Shown: positions 1 to 8,133 of the stretch, in pieces
Numbering within the stretch: the first letter of the stretch is position 1
Layout of the letters: the number at the start of each line of letters is the position of its first letter
From: ATX-6F1 sp943369485
Lineage (GTDB): Bacteria > Cyanobacteriota > Cyanobacteriia > PCC-6307 > Cyanobiaceae
NCBI GenBank assembly: GCA_943369485.1
Contig: CALRNH020000007.1
Span: 115,256-179,255, forward strand
Length of the DNA: 64,000 bases
Direction: 5' to 3'
The notes under the pieces: generated by a model
The model's database searches: none
What the model saw: the letters and a program-made list of their open reading frames with translations, nothing else
Told to the model about the DNA's origin: nothing
Position numbers and translations under genes: made by a program

Positions 1-12
1 ATACGGTTGTGA

Positions 13-291
13 CATCCATCGAGAAGGTGTTGCACCATTGATGGATCGATCCTAATTCGGTTTGCGGAGGGGCGCTCGAAGGTCTGTGCGTCAGGGCATC
101 CACGCCACCTGGCGTACCTGGAGCAGCTGGTGGAGCGGGCGCGACAAAGTGGCCACAGGCCTCAAGATGCTCCATTCTCGGCCCACACCTTGCAGGCCTT
201 GCTGAAGGAACGCATCACGCGTCTGGATGGGGCCAAGGCCCGTGTTGATCTCCAGCATTTCCTTGCTGATCCGCAGGCACTGGAGATCTGA
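13..291 (+). pseudogene. C-terminal remnant of an unidentified protein (possibly AbiEii-type nucleotidyltransferase)
   Basis: An open frame with protein-like composition runs to a stop, ending LLKERITRLDGAKARVDLQH then FLADPQALEI. It has no credible start, and an in-frame stop lies just upstream at 10-12, so only the tail of a gene survives. The ending (basic helix, then D-x-x-x-F-L-x-D-P) resembles the tail of AbiEii/AbiGii-type nucleotidyltransferase toxins, where the chain would continue past the stop; the residues after the stop still look weakly coding. That family call is from memory of the family and is weak. It could also be any small helical protein truncated at the window edge. Confidence 0.3.
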
Positions 292-388
292 CCTGCGGAG
301 TATGACCAAGAGCTCGCCAAGCGTTCCGCATCAAGGTGGTTTGACCTTGCTGCGGAATGCTTGTTGAACAATGGAGCCGCCAGCCCGG

Positions 389-535
389 TCATGCCCACCT
401 GGCCAGCAGCACCATCACCGCCGGGAGCTGCTGGCCGGCGATGCCATGGCTGGGCGCGGCAATCCCGCGGATGGACAGAACGCGGACCAGGCTGATCTCT
501 GCTTCCCAGCCATAGGCATGCAGATACACCTCTAT
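389..535 (-). pseudogene. IS3-family transposase (OrfB) fragment
   Basis: The minus strand encodes IEVYLHAY-GWEAEISLVR, which matches EEVYLRAYSDGWEAEISLAR near the C-terminus of the IS3 OrfB at 22.4-23.2 kb in this window. The match is at DNA level too, with a one-codon deletion. After about 20 residues the similarity fades and the frame ends at a TGA. This is a scrap of a related but diverged IS3 element, not a functional gene. It begins immediately beside a short hairpin-forming repeat that also occurs inside the complete IS3 copy. Confidence 0.55.
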
Positions 536-537
536 TC

Positions 538-565
538 GGCTTCGCCGAGAAGCCTGCGGCTACGT
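538..565. repeat. Short hairpin-forming interspersed repeat, copy 1
   Basis: About 27 bases contain the palindromic core GGCTTCGCCGAGAAGCC followed by TGCGGCTAC. A closely similar 25-base unit (core GCTTCGCAGAAGC, then CTGACGGCTAC) interrupts the OrfA gene of the IS3 element at 22280-22304. Here it separates the decayed glycosyltransferase-like fragment from the IS3 fragment. Two copies are few, but the shared hairpin and tail suggest a small dispersed repeat family. Confidence 0.45.
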
Positions 566-579
566 ATTGGTCGATCTCA

Positions 580-753
580 TCAAAACCCCGGCCCAGCAAA
601 CAGCCAGGGGTTGAAATTCCCCACCGCGCGCAAGACCTGCGCTTCGACGGCGAACAGAAAGAAGGGCTCCTCCAGCAACGCATCGGCTTCCGCTTGGAGG
701 ATCCAGGCGGCGGCCTCGCGGCAGCCCCAGTTGAAGGCGCGGCAGGTGTGCGC
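580..753 (-). pseudogene. Glycosyltransferase-like fragment
   Basis: Directly after the stop of the upstream methyltransferase gene, the same frame continues as protein-like sequence: CRAFNWGCREAAAWILQAEA and then DALLEEPFFLFAVEAQVL, up to a TGA. The pattern FN-G---AA--WILQ-(D/E)AD--L is the acceptor-side stretch of GT2 glycosyltransferases (normally WILxLDADE). There is no start codon, and the following frame (FDEIDQYVAAGFS) is shifted, so the gene is broken. The family call rests on this short stretch only. Confidence 0.4.
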
Positions 754-1599
754 TCAGCGGGTGGCCTCCAGCACCAGCACCGCCGGGGTGTCGGCGCCAA
801 CGACGCCATAGCTGGGGGCGGCGATCCAGTGGATCAAGGCCTTGCTGAAGCCGGCGGAGCGGCAGAGATCGAGAAGATCCCAGCCGGGAATCTGGTAGAC
901 GAGGCTGCCGCCCTCGGGGTTGACGGGATCGCCGTGCAGTTCGACCTCGGTGAGGAGTTCGGGCTTCCCATCGGGCCGGTGAACCGCCTTGGTGATCGTG
1001 GTTTCTCGGTTGTAGGCGAAGGGGAAGGTTCCCACCAACTTGCCGCCGCTCACCAGCACCCGGGCCATGTGGCCAAGGGCGGCGGGCAGGTCGTAGAGGT
1101 GCTCGAACAGCTCGTTGCAGATCACCAGGTCGCGACTGGCATCGGGCAGGGTGAGGGAGCAGAGGTCCTGGTGGATGGCCCGGCCGCTATAGGGGCTCTG
1201 TTGATCCGGCAGGTACTCGCTGCTGATGGTGTTGGGGATCAGATCGAAGATCTGCAGTCCCATCACTGTGACCGCCTCAGGGATGAACAGGCGAAGCTGA
1301 TCGAAGGGGGGCAGGTCTCCCGCCTCCACGAGGCGCCGGAGTAGCAGGTAGACCGCCCGCTGACGGGAGAGGATGCCGTTGTGGGAGAGGCTCTCGCGGT
1401 AGTTGGAACCCCGCAGCTCCAATTCAGAGGCGGCGATCGGAGCGTCGCTGATCGGGTCGCGGATGCCGTGAAGGGCGATCAGGCGCAGGGCCTCCTCCAC
1501 CTGGGAGGGCCACTGGGGATACTGGTCCGCCAGAAAGGGACTGAACTCGGCGAAGCTGGTGAAGACGCGGGTGTCGCTGTGAAGTTGTTGGGCGAGCAC
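754..1599 (-). CDS. Class I SAM-dependent methyltransferase
   Basis: The 281-residue protein has the layout of a small-molecule methyltransferase. A helical N-terminal part (about 1-100) precedes a Rossmann-type core. Within the core, VMGLQIFDLIPNTISSEYLP looks like the first strand and loop, SLTLPDASRDLVICNELFEH is the post-motif II region typical of Methyltransf_11 proteins, and LGHMARVLVSGGKLVGTFPF is motif III. It probably methylates a sugar or surface glycan, inferred from the surrounding glycosyltransferases; the substrate is not visible. The start is a GTG; the 62-bp gap to the divergent coiled-coil gene should hold both promoters. The frame continues after the stop into a decayed glycosyltransferase fragment, so this gene may once have been followed by, or fused to, one. 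Confidence 0.75.
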   Translation of the reverse strand: MLAQQLHSDTRVFTSFAEFSPFLADQYPQWPSQVEEALRLIALHGIRDPISDAPIAASELELRGSNYRESLSHNGILSRQRAVYLLLRRLVEAGDLPPFDQLRLFIPEAVTVMGLQIFDLIPNTISSEYLPDQQSPYSGRAIHQDLCSLTLPDASRDLVICNELFEHLYDLPAALGHMARVLVSGGKLVGTFPFAYNRETTITKAVHRPDGKPELLTEVELHGDPVNPEGGSLVYQIPGWDLLDLCRSAGFSKALIHWIAAPSYGVVGADTPAVLVLEATR

Positions 1600-1661
1600 G
1601 AGCCTCCCTTGGCACGGTTCCTAAAGTAGGCCTAATCAGGTTTCCAATCGCTCACCAACGC

Positions 1662-1901
1662 ATGGCCAATGACACCCTCAGTCAGCAGAGCGACCTCAGC
1701 GGACTGAAGCAGGAGTTGGAGGAGGCCAGGGATGAGGCGGATTTGAACCTGTTGCAGCTTCAGCAGGTGCAGGAGGAGCTGGAGTTCTATTTTCTGGCCC
1801 ACCAGGAGCAGCAATCCCTGCTGCAGCGCTATCAATCCGAGCAAGTTCGGGCCGAGGCCCTGATCGCCGGCCTCCTGGAGCGGCTGGAACGCTCCAGCTG
1901 A
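1662..1901 (+). CDS. Small coiled-coil protein
   Basis: This 79-residue protein is almost entirely a charged, leucine-rich helix. Residues about 13-50 read as heptads (GLKQELEEARDEADLNLLQL, then QQVQEELEFYFLAHQEQQSL). There is no signal peptide or membrane segment. Proteins of this type with the QVQEELE-YFL pattern occur near, or as N-terminal parts of, cyanobacterial glycosyltransferases, which fits this locus; that association is from general knowledge. A role as an oligomerisation partner is a guess. It is transcribed divergently from the methyltransferase and converges on the helical-repeat gene. Confidence 0.65.
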   Translation: MANDTLSQQSDLSGLKQELEEARDEADLNLLQLQQVQEELEFYFLAHQEQQSLLQRYQSEQVRAEALIAGLLERLERSS

Positions 1902-1920
1902 ACCGACCGGTGCGACCCCG

Positions 1921-3174
1921 TCAGGCCGCCAGGGCGAACCGGGCCTCCGCCTCCGCCAGGGATCTGGAAAAAGCCTCAAGCTGAAGCAAGGCCGCCTCAG
2001 GCTCCAGAGGCTCGCTCGCTGGATGCGGGTCTGGCAGGGGAAGCCCGTGGCGGAGGGCCGACCGCTCGATCAGGGCCGTAAAGCGATCCAGCTGGCTGGC
2101 AGCGGCCGTGGCGGGATCGAGTGAACCGGAAACCCCCTGCTGGGTCTGCAGGGCCTGATCGAGCAGGGAACGGAGGGGCTGCCACTGGGGATCTTGCTCC
2201 AGCAGCTGCTCCAGCAACGCCCGCGCCTCCGTGGCCTGGCCACGATTGAGCAGGGAGCGGGCCTGCAGCAAACCAGGGCCTCGACGGGCCTCCCGGCGCC
2301 GCTGGCGAAACAACTCCGCCAACTCCTCCGCCTCGCCATCGCCACTGGCCGACGCCCGCCGCACGGCTTCGCCCCAGTGATCGAGGGCCAGGGCCACCTG
2401 ATCGACGGCCAGGGCCTGGCGGGCCTGGAGATCCCAGAGCCAGGGGTTCTGCTGATCGGGCTCAGGCGCCTGCTGCAGCCAGAATCCCGCCTGGCCGTGG
2501 TCGCCCCGGGCCAGGGCCAGCTCGGCGGCCTTGAGGCGGGCGAAGCTCCAATCGGGCCAGAGATCGCTGAGGAAGCCCCAGAACACAAGGGCCTGGGCGG
2601 GTTCGGCCTCGATCAGCGCCTCCGGCACCAGCTGAGCCAGGAACGGTTGCAACGGTTGATCCAGGGCCTCGCGGTGGCGCACCAGCAGGGCCAGGCCGTC
2701 GAGACCTTCGGGCGTGAGCGCCCAGGACCAATCCTGGGAAGCCTGCTGCTGCCAGTGAGCCTGCAAGGCCAGAGGCTCCAGCCAGCGCCAGCGGTGGAAG
2801 GAGCCCACCAGTTCGGGGGCCATGCCGCCTAAGAGCGCTGCCCCTTCTGATCCTTCCGGGCCTTCGGCGGTCCAGAGCCCCCAGGGATCCGGCACCAGAG
2901 CGGCGGCGGGAGCCAGCCGATCCGCCTCCAGAAAGGCGCGGTCAGCGGCCAGGCCATCGCCGGCCAGCAGCCAGGCCAGGCTGAGGCCAAGGGCCAGCGA
3001 TGCCGACCAATGGGGCGAGCTACGCAGGCGAGTTGCTTCCGCCTGGAGCTGGTCGGAGAGGGCGTAGCGCCCCAGCCAGAGCAGCCGCTCAGCGGCCTGG
3101 TGCTCGTCGGAGGCGGCATCCAGGGGAAGGATCAGGGAGGCGGCCGCCATCCAGGCCATCGAGACAGAGCCCAT
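1921..3174 (-). CDS. Helical-repeat (TPR-like) protein of unknown function
   Basis: About 417 residues made of repeated Ala/Leu-rich helices with the spacing of degenerate TPR-like repeats, for example AELALARGDHGQAGFWLQQA and ARSLLNRGQATEARALLEQL. The chosen ATG gives a short hydrophobic start (MGSVSMAWMAAASLILPL) that may be a signal or anchor; the frame stays open for a further 42 residues upstream, but that extension is not protein-like. No catalytic motif is visible. Such proteins often accompany polysaccharide or glycoprotein assembly genes as scaffolds. It is divergent from the next glycosyltransferase-like gene. Confidence 0.6.
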   Translation of the reverse strand: MGSVSMAWMAAASLILPLDAASDEHQAAERLLWLGRYALSDQLQAEATRLRSSPHWSASLALGLSLAWLLAGDGLAADRAFLEADRLAPAAALVPDPWGLWTAEGPEGSEGAALLGGMAPELVGSFHRWRWLEPLALQAHWQQQASQDWSWALTPEGLDGLALLVRHREALDQPLQPFLAQLVPEALIEAEPAQALVFWGFLSDLWPDWSFARLKAAELALARGDHGQAGFWLQQAPEPDQQNPWLWDLQARQALAVDQVALALDHWGEAVRRASASGDGEAEELAELFRQRRREARRGPGLLQARSLLNRGQATEARALLEQLLEQDPQWQPLRSLLDQALQTQQGVSGSLDPATAAASQLDRFTALIERSALRHGLPLPDPHPASEPLEPEAALLQLEAFSRSLAEAEARFALAA

Positions 3175-3332
3175 CGCAATGGAACCATTGTGCCGGTGAA
3201 CACACCGCCTGCCGAGCCCCTGAAACCATTCCTCCAGGAATCGGCCATTGAGTCCGGTCTGCGAGGGTGTTGAACAACACAGCACCGGACCACCCGGCAC
3301 GCCATGGGCAGCGGTTGCACCACCTGGAGTCG

Positions 3333-4544
3333 ATGAACGGCAAGCGCGCCGTGATCGTGGACCCGGCCGCTGAGGGCAACGTGGGCCACCACGGCGACGT
3401 CAACGCCCATCTTCTGCAGGCCCTGCGAGATGCGGGCCTGGCCGCCGAGCTGTGGGATGGCAAGGTTCTTGAGGGTTGTGGCTACCTGGATCCACGCCAC
3501 TGGGCCGATCTGGGGGGCACGCTGCACCTGGCCAAACGCTGCGAAGAGCGGATGCAGGCGGCCCTGAACCATCCGGCCAGGGCAGATCAGCCCCAGCCAG
3601 CCCCACCGGTGGCGGCATGGCTGATGCACACGGCCCTGCCGTTCCAGCTGCTGGGGCTGGCGCGGTTGCTCAGCCAGCAGCCGGCCGCCACGGTGCTGGT
3701 GTCGCTGATGTTCGCTCCTGGCGAAACCCTGGAAGGGGCCACGGCCGATCCAGAAGCGGAGGGCCAGGCGCGGGTGGCCCTCTCGGCCCTGGGCCAGGCC
3801 TGCCGCCGGGGGGGCCATCACCTGGAGATCTGGTGCCCCTCACAACAGACCCTCGAGCTCTACGAGCCACTGCTGGCGGCGGCGGGGCTGGAGGCCCAGG
3901 GGGTTCACGGGGCGGTGGTGGGAGCCGGCCAGCCGGTGGAGGCCGCTGCGGTGGCCCCCGGAACAGGAGTGCTGCTGCACTGGGGCGATCTCAAGGCCGG
4001 CAAAGGGCGCGCCGCCGCCCTCACGGTGGTGGAGCGCCTGCTGGCGGGCGCCCCCCTTCCACCGGCGCTGGCTGGAAGCCGCTGGCTGTTTCATGTGCAC
4101 AGCCGCGAACCGCTACCGGAGGCCGAACGGCAGGTGCTTCTGAGGGCCGAGGCGGAACTGGGCGGCTTCCAGTGGATCCAGGGATATGTGGAGGCGGAGG
4201 AGATGCAGCGGCACCTGGCGGCTTGCAGCCGGGCGCTGCTGGCCTACGACCCTGAGGCCTACGGGCAACGCAGTTCAGGCCTGCTGTGGTGTTACGGATC
4301 CGCCCGGCTGGCGATCGGGGCGCCGGCTCTGGCCGTCGGCCATGGCGAGGGCTGGCTGGCACGGGAGGCCGCCGCCCTGGGCATCGGTTGGAACGTGGGC
4401 CGCAACGGCGACTGGCTGGCGGCCCTGGGGGAAGCCGAAACGAGCAGTGCGGGCTTCACGGCCTATGGCCGCGCGGTACTGGGCCACTCCTTTGCCCAGC
4501 AGATGGCGCAGCGGGTGACGGCAGCGATTTTGAGCGGCGATTGA
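3333..4544 (+). CDS. Glycosyltransferase-like protein (GT-B-type, family uncertain)
   Basis: A 403-residue protein from ATG MNGKRAVIVDPAAEGNVGHH; an upstream in-frame ATG would add 22 unconvincing residues. The opening hydrophobic strand, a Gly/His-rich loop and VNAHLLQALRDAG resemble the N-terminal half of GT-B glycosyltransferases. In the second half, GVLLHWGDLKAGKGR, a central FHVHSREPLP and the stretch ACSRALLAYDPEAYGQRSSG recall the donor-binding domain, in which a conserved Glu binds the nucleotide sugar. I do not recognise a specific CAZy family. The local context (methyltransferase, other glycosyltransferases) supports a surface-glycan role. Confidence 0.6.
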   Translation: MNGKRAVIVDPAAEGNVGHHGDVNAHLLQALRDAGLAAELWDGKVLEGCGYLDPRHWADLGGTLHLAKRCEERMQAALNHPARADQPQPAPPVAAWLMHTALPFQLLGLARLLSQQPAATVLVSLMFAPGETLEGATADPEAEGQARVALSALGQACRRGGHHLEIWCPSQQTLELYEPLLAAAGLEAQGVHGAVVGAGQPVEAAAVAPGTGVLLHWGDLKAGKGRAAALTVVERLLAGAPLPPALAGSRWLFHVHSREPLPEAERQVLLRAEAELGGFQWIQGYVEAEEMQRHLAACSRALLAYDPEAYGQRSSGLLWCYGSARLAIGAPALAVGHGEGWLAREAAALGIGWNVGRNGDWLAALGEAETSSAGFTAYGRAVLGHSFAQQMAQRVTAAILSGD

Positions 4545-4854
4545 TTCGATGACGAGGGAGCCATCAACCAGACAGCCGCCGGCGGAGCTCACCAGCAACC
4601 ATGCGCGACCACCGCGCACCCGGAAACGGGCGGCCCGTCGAAGGGGCTTCTGCCCACACCCTCGCGCAATCTGGACAACAGAACGATGGGAATCCCAGAA
4701 GGTGGTAGGCCCGCCGGCGAGAAGGGCATACGGCTGGGATCGACCGCAATTGACACAATGATTGACCGGGCAGCGGGTCAAGACCAGTCTCGAATGGAAT
4801 GGCTGTTAACCCACCCAATACCCTCTCAACAGCAAGCCCTCAACACAAGGCGCC
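4545..4854. other. Intergenic region
   Basis: About 310 bases with no convincing gene. Short open frames on both strands have no protein-like character. It presumably holds the promoter of the coupled cluster beginning at the DUF115-type gene. No clear terminator hairpin is visible. Confidence 0.5.
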
Positions 4855-5559
4855 ATGGAACCAAATTGGCTGAACATCGCCAACCGATTACAGAGATTTA
4901 AAGACTGCCACAAGGGCGAGCAGATGGTGCTGATCTGCAATGGCCCGTCCCTCAACAGGACCAATTTCAGCCTTATCCGCAATCAACACACGATAGGGAT
5001 GAACAAAATCTTTCTCGGTCTCAGCAAATACAAGTTCTATCCGCGCTACTACGTAGCCATTAACGAAAAGGTGATCGAACAAAGCGAATCACAGATCAAG
5101 AAACTGAACTGCATTCAATTCATACCACCACAGCCCGCCTCAAGCAGCCTAAAGGAAAGCGCCTTCACCTACTGGATGAAAACCGATCTTCCAACCAAAG
5201 GCTTCTCAACCGATCTCACCTCAGGGATTCATCAAGGCTGGACAGTCACCCATGCCGCGCTACAAATCGCCTATTTCATGGGCTTTCAACGTGTGCTAAT
5301 TGTAGGGATGGATCATCGCTATCAGTATGATGGGCTTCCAAATGACTTGAAAACCCTGACAGGCCCCGATCCCAATCACTTCATCGACAGCTATTTTCAG
5401 GGCTGTCCGTGGAACAATCCTGACCTGAATCACTCCGAAGAGTCATACTGTATCGCTCGACACACCTACGAGCTGGATGGCCGCACCATCATTGATTGCA
5501 CCGTGGACGGCGCCTGCGAAGTGTTCGAAAAACGTTCCCTCGCTGAGGTTCTGCCATGA
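4855..5559 (+). CDS. MptE/DUF115-domain (GT42-sialyltransferase-like) protein
   Basis: This 234-residue protein is a single MptE-like domain. The nucleotide-binding loop VLICNGPSL lies at residues 25-33, and the second conserved strand AYFMGFQRVLIVGMDHRY at 139-156. The same two motifs (GNGPSL, and G-(I/M/A)-D after a hydrophobic strand) define DUF115/MptE-like proteins, which include the Maf flagellin glycosyltransferases, and the GT42 CstI-type sialyltransferases that use CMP-sialic acid. It shares DPNHF---YF-G--W--P with the 491-residue paralogue downstream. The next gene starts inside its stop codon (ATGA), so they are translationally coupled. A glycosyltransferase using a CMP-keto-sugar acid is inferred; an anonymous pterin-kinase-like enzyme is the alternative. 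Confidence 0.7.
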   Translation: MEPNWLNIANRLQRFKDCHKGEQMVLICNGPSLNRTNFSLIRNQHTIGMNKIFLGLSKYKFYPRYYVAINEKVIEQSESQIKKLNCIQFIPPQPASSSLKESAFTYWMKTDLPTKGFSTDLTSGIHQGWTVTHAALQIAYFMGFQRVLIVGMDHRYQYDGLPNDLKTLTGPDPNHFIDSYFQGCPWNNPDLNHSEESYCIARHTYELDGRTIIDCTVDGACEVFEKRSLAEVLP

Positions 5560-6350
5560 CAGCCCATGCCCCCCCACAACCCACCGCCAGCCTTGAACAC
5601 CTGGGCCAGACGGGCCTGAAAATCGACCTCGGCGATCTCTGTGTGCTCGTCGATCCCTATCTCAGCCACTCGGTGCAGGAACTTGATGCGCCTGACTTGG
5701 TGCGGCAGGTGCCGATTGCCTATTCACCCTCCAGCCTTGATCAGGTGGATTGGGTGCTCATCACCCATGAGCACATGGATCACTGTGATCCCCACACGAT
5801 CCCCGCGATCGCCGAGGCTTCGCCTGCCGCACGCTTCATGGCACCGGAACCGGTGCGGCGCCAACTGCAGGAATGGGGCATCAGCCAGGAGCGCGTCATA
5901 CCTGCCAGCGGGAGCTGGACGGAGCTGGGGGCCCATCTGCGGGTGCGCGCCGTGCCGGCGGCCCACCCTCGCATCATCACGGCACAGGATGGCCAGCCCA
6001 AAGCGGTGGGCTACCTATTGGAACGCCACCAGAAACGAATCCTGGTGGCCGGTGACACCAGTGCCTGTGAAGAGGTGATCGTGACTCTGAAGGCCCTGCA
6101 ACCCATCCACAGCGCCTTGCTGCCCGTCAACGAAGACAACTTCTTTCGGCGTCGCCGAGGCATCGTGGGCAACATGAGCGTGCGGGAAGCCTTTGGCCTG
6201 GCCGCAGAACTGGAGGTGCAAGAGGTGGTTCCCGTGCACTGGGACTTGTTTGCCATCAACAGCACCTCACCCGACGAGATCCAGGCCGTGTATGCCTCAC
6301 AGCCGTGGCCCTTTCGCCTGGTGATGCATGCCGGAGAAATCACCCTATGA
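5556..6350 (+). CDS. Metallo-beta-lactamase-fold hydrolase (UlaG-like)
   Basis: A 264-residue protein of the metallo-beta-lactamase superfamily. The zinc-binding signature HEHMDH is at residues 71-76, followed by H80, a conserved AGDTS at 165-169 and a late histidine in VPVHWDLF near 228. The layout (short N-terminal strand LKIDLGDLCVLVDPYL, no lipoprotein signal) resembles cytoplasmic UlaG-type proteins, whose best-known member opens the lactone ring of ascorbate 6-phosphate. Its coupling on both sides (4-base ATGA overlaps) to sugar-transfer genes suggests a hydrolase or lactonase acting on a sugar acid or activated sugar. That role is inference; a nuclease-like or phosphodiesterase-like activity cannot be excluded. 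Confidence 0.78.
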   Translation: MTAHAPPQPTASLEHLGQTGLKIDLGDLCVLVDPYLSHSVQELDAPDLVRQVPIAYSPSSLDQVDWVLITHEHMDHCDPHTIPAIAEASPAARFMAPEPVRRQLQEWGISQERVIPASGSWTELGAHLRVRAVPAAHPRIITAQDGQPKAVGYLLERHQKRILVAGDTSACEEVIVTLKALQPIHSALLPVNEDNFFRRRRGIVGNMSVREAFGLAAELEVQEVVPVHWDLFAINSTSPDEIQAVYASQPWPFRLVMHAGEITL

Positions 6351-8023
6351 GGCCGATCGAAGCCAGCATCATCATTCGCACCTTGAATGAGGCTCGCTAC
6401 CTGCCTCAGTTGCTTGAGGCCATTGACGCCCAGCGGTGTGAATTCCGCAGTGAGGTGGTGCTGGTCGACTCCGGCTCCACCGATGGCACCCTGGAGATCG
6501 CCCATGCCCATGGCTGCAGGATTCTGCGCATTGCCAAGGAGGAATTCTCCTTTGGTCGCAGCCTCAACCGTGGTTGTGAAGCAGCCCACGGCCGCTTTCT
6601 GGTGATGATCAGCGGTCATTGTGTGCCCTGCCACGGCAGCTGGTTGCAGCGTCTGGTGTCACCCCTGGCGGAAGGAATCGTTGCCTACGGATATGGCCGG
6701 CAATTGGGTGGCCCTGACACCCACTGGAGTGAGCACAGGATTTTTGCCAAATACTTCCCTGAGCACAGTGACCTTCCCCAGCAAGGCATCTACTGCAACA
6801 ATGCCAATAGCGCCCTTGTGAAGGAGACCTGGAATCGATACAAATTCGACGAAAGCCTCACCGGCCTGGAAGACATGCACCTGGCGCAACGGGTGGTGGC
6901 GGATGGGGGCAAGGTGGGCTATGTGGCGGAAGCCGCCGTGTTCCACTATCACCATGAACGCTGGCCTCAAGTGCGCACCCGATTCGAGCGAGAGGCCCTG
7001 GCCCTGCAACGCATCAGGCCAGACCTAGTGGTTCGGAAGCGAGATCTCGTCCGCTACCTAACCAGGGGCGTTGCGGCGGATCTGCAGCATGCGCGGATGA
7101 ATCGAGTACCCTTGCACCGTTGGCCCGATGTTTGGCGCTACAGGCTTGCCCAGTACTGGGGGAGCTACAGCGGTAACCGACTCAGCCGCGAAATTTCCGC
7201 AAGTTTGCGTGAGAGTTACTTCTACCCAACCGAGAAGAAGGGGCGCGCCCTCGCCCATGCTGAGTTCCAAGATCGTCCTACATCAAGCACTGTCATGACT
7301 CACACAAGCCCTGAACGGATCGTCGCCCTGCTGCCGATGAAGGCCCACAGCGCCAGGGTGAGCGGCAAGAACTTCCGGGATTTCTGCGGGAAGCCTTTGT
7401 TCCGCTGGATTCTGGACACGTTGCTGGAGGTGGAAGAGATCGATCTGATCGTAATCAACACCGATGCACGCGAGATCCTCAAGGAGAATGGCCTGGTCGA
7501 CAGCGAGCGCGTGCTGATCCGTGACCGCCCTGAAGAAATCTGCGGCGACTTCGTGAGCATGAACAAGGTGATTGCCAATGACATGGAGAATGTGCCTGCC
7601 GATATTTACTTAATGACCCACACCACCAATCCGTTGTTGAGCGCAAAGACTGTTCGTGAGGCTATCGCAGCCTACAAACTCGGCATAGCCAGTGAAAGCT
7701 GTGATTCACTCTTCACCGTCGATCGCATTCAAACGCGCTTTTACAAAAGAGATGGGTCGCCAGTCAACCACGACCCCACCAATCTTGTGAGAACTCAAGA
7801 TTTAGAATCGTGGTACGAAGAAAATTCAAATCTATACGTCTTTAACAAAACAGGATTCGCCACTACAGATGCAAGAATTGGCACTAAGCCTAAATTATTT
7901 GTGACACCTAAATACGAGTCTATTGATATTGACGAACCAGAAGATTGGGACTTTGCAGTGGCTGCTACACATTTCCAAATATCCAAAAGCAGTAGTGATC
8001 CGGCTCTTAGGTTAACAAGCTGA
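6347..8023 (+). CDS. Bifunctional GT2 glycosyltransferase / CMP-nonulosonate synthetase-like fusion
   Basis: One 558-residue chain with two catalytic domains. Residues 1-about 300 are a GT2 glycosyltransferase: EASIIIRTLNEARYLPQLLE, the VVLVDSGSTDGT nucleotide-binding loop at 37-48, and LTGLEDMHLAQRV as the acceptor-side motif. Residues about 323-545 are a cytidylyltransferase of the NeuA/acylneuraminate type: IVALLPMKAHSARVSGKNFR (variant of the LPARxGSKxxxxKN loop), GKPLFRWILDTLL, HTTNPLL at 425-431 and IDIDEPEDW near 526-534. It would both activate a keto-sugar acid with CTP and transfer a sugar. The start overlaps the previous stop (ATGA). GC-rich codons give way to AT-rich ones inside the second domain. 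An in-frame ATG at 7295 could allow separate synthesis of that domain. Confidence 0.8.
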   Translation: MRPIEASIIIRTLNEARYLPQLLEAIDAQRCEFRSEVVLVDSGSTDGTLEIAHAHGCRILRIAKEEFSFGRSLNRGCEAAHGRFLVMISGHCVPCHGSWLQRLVSPLAEGIVAYGYGRQLGGPDTHWSEHRIFAKYFPEHSDLPQQGIYCNNANSALVKETWNRYKFDESLTGLEDMHLAQRVVADGGKVGYVAEAAVFHYHHERWPQVRTRFEREALALQRIRPDLVVRKRDLVRYLTRGVAADLQHARMNRVPLHRWPDVWRYRLAQYWGSYSGNRLSREISASLRESYFYPTEKKGRALAHAEFQDRPTSSTVMTHTSPERIVALLPMKAHSARVSGKNFRDFCGKPLFRWILDTLLEVEEIDLIVINTDAREILKENGLVDSERVLIRDRPEEICGDFVSMNKVIANDMENVPADIYLMTHTTNPLLSAKTVREAIAAYKLGIASESCDSLFTVDRIQTRFYKRDGSPVNHDPTNLVRTQDLESWYEENSNLYVFNKTGFATTDARIGTKPKLFVTPKYESIDIDEPEDWDFAVAATHFQISKSSSDPALRLTS

Positions 8024-8133
8024 AGCCTCAAGACTAGCTCCAGTCAGGCACTACAGCGCTTGAATGCCGTGACCAAGCAAGTCAATCTATTACCGCAAGC
8101 CTTGAGCATCTATCCATTCCGCCGTACCCTCCA

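Noticed and set aside
694..1344. Plus-strand frame opposite the methyltransferase
   Set aside because: No motif; the minus strand has a complete methyltransferase pattern.
4549..4761. 70-codon frame in the gap before the first MptE-domain gene
   Set aside because: Arg/Pro-rich with no start signal or motif; typical random frame in GC-rich DNA.
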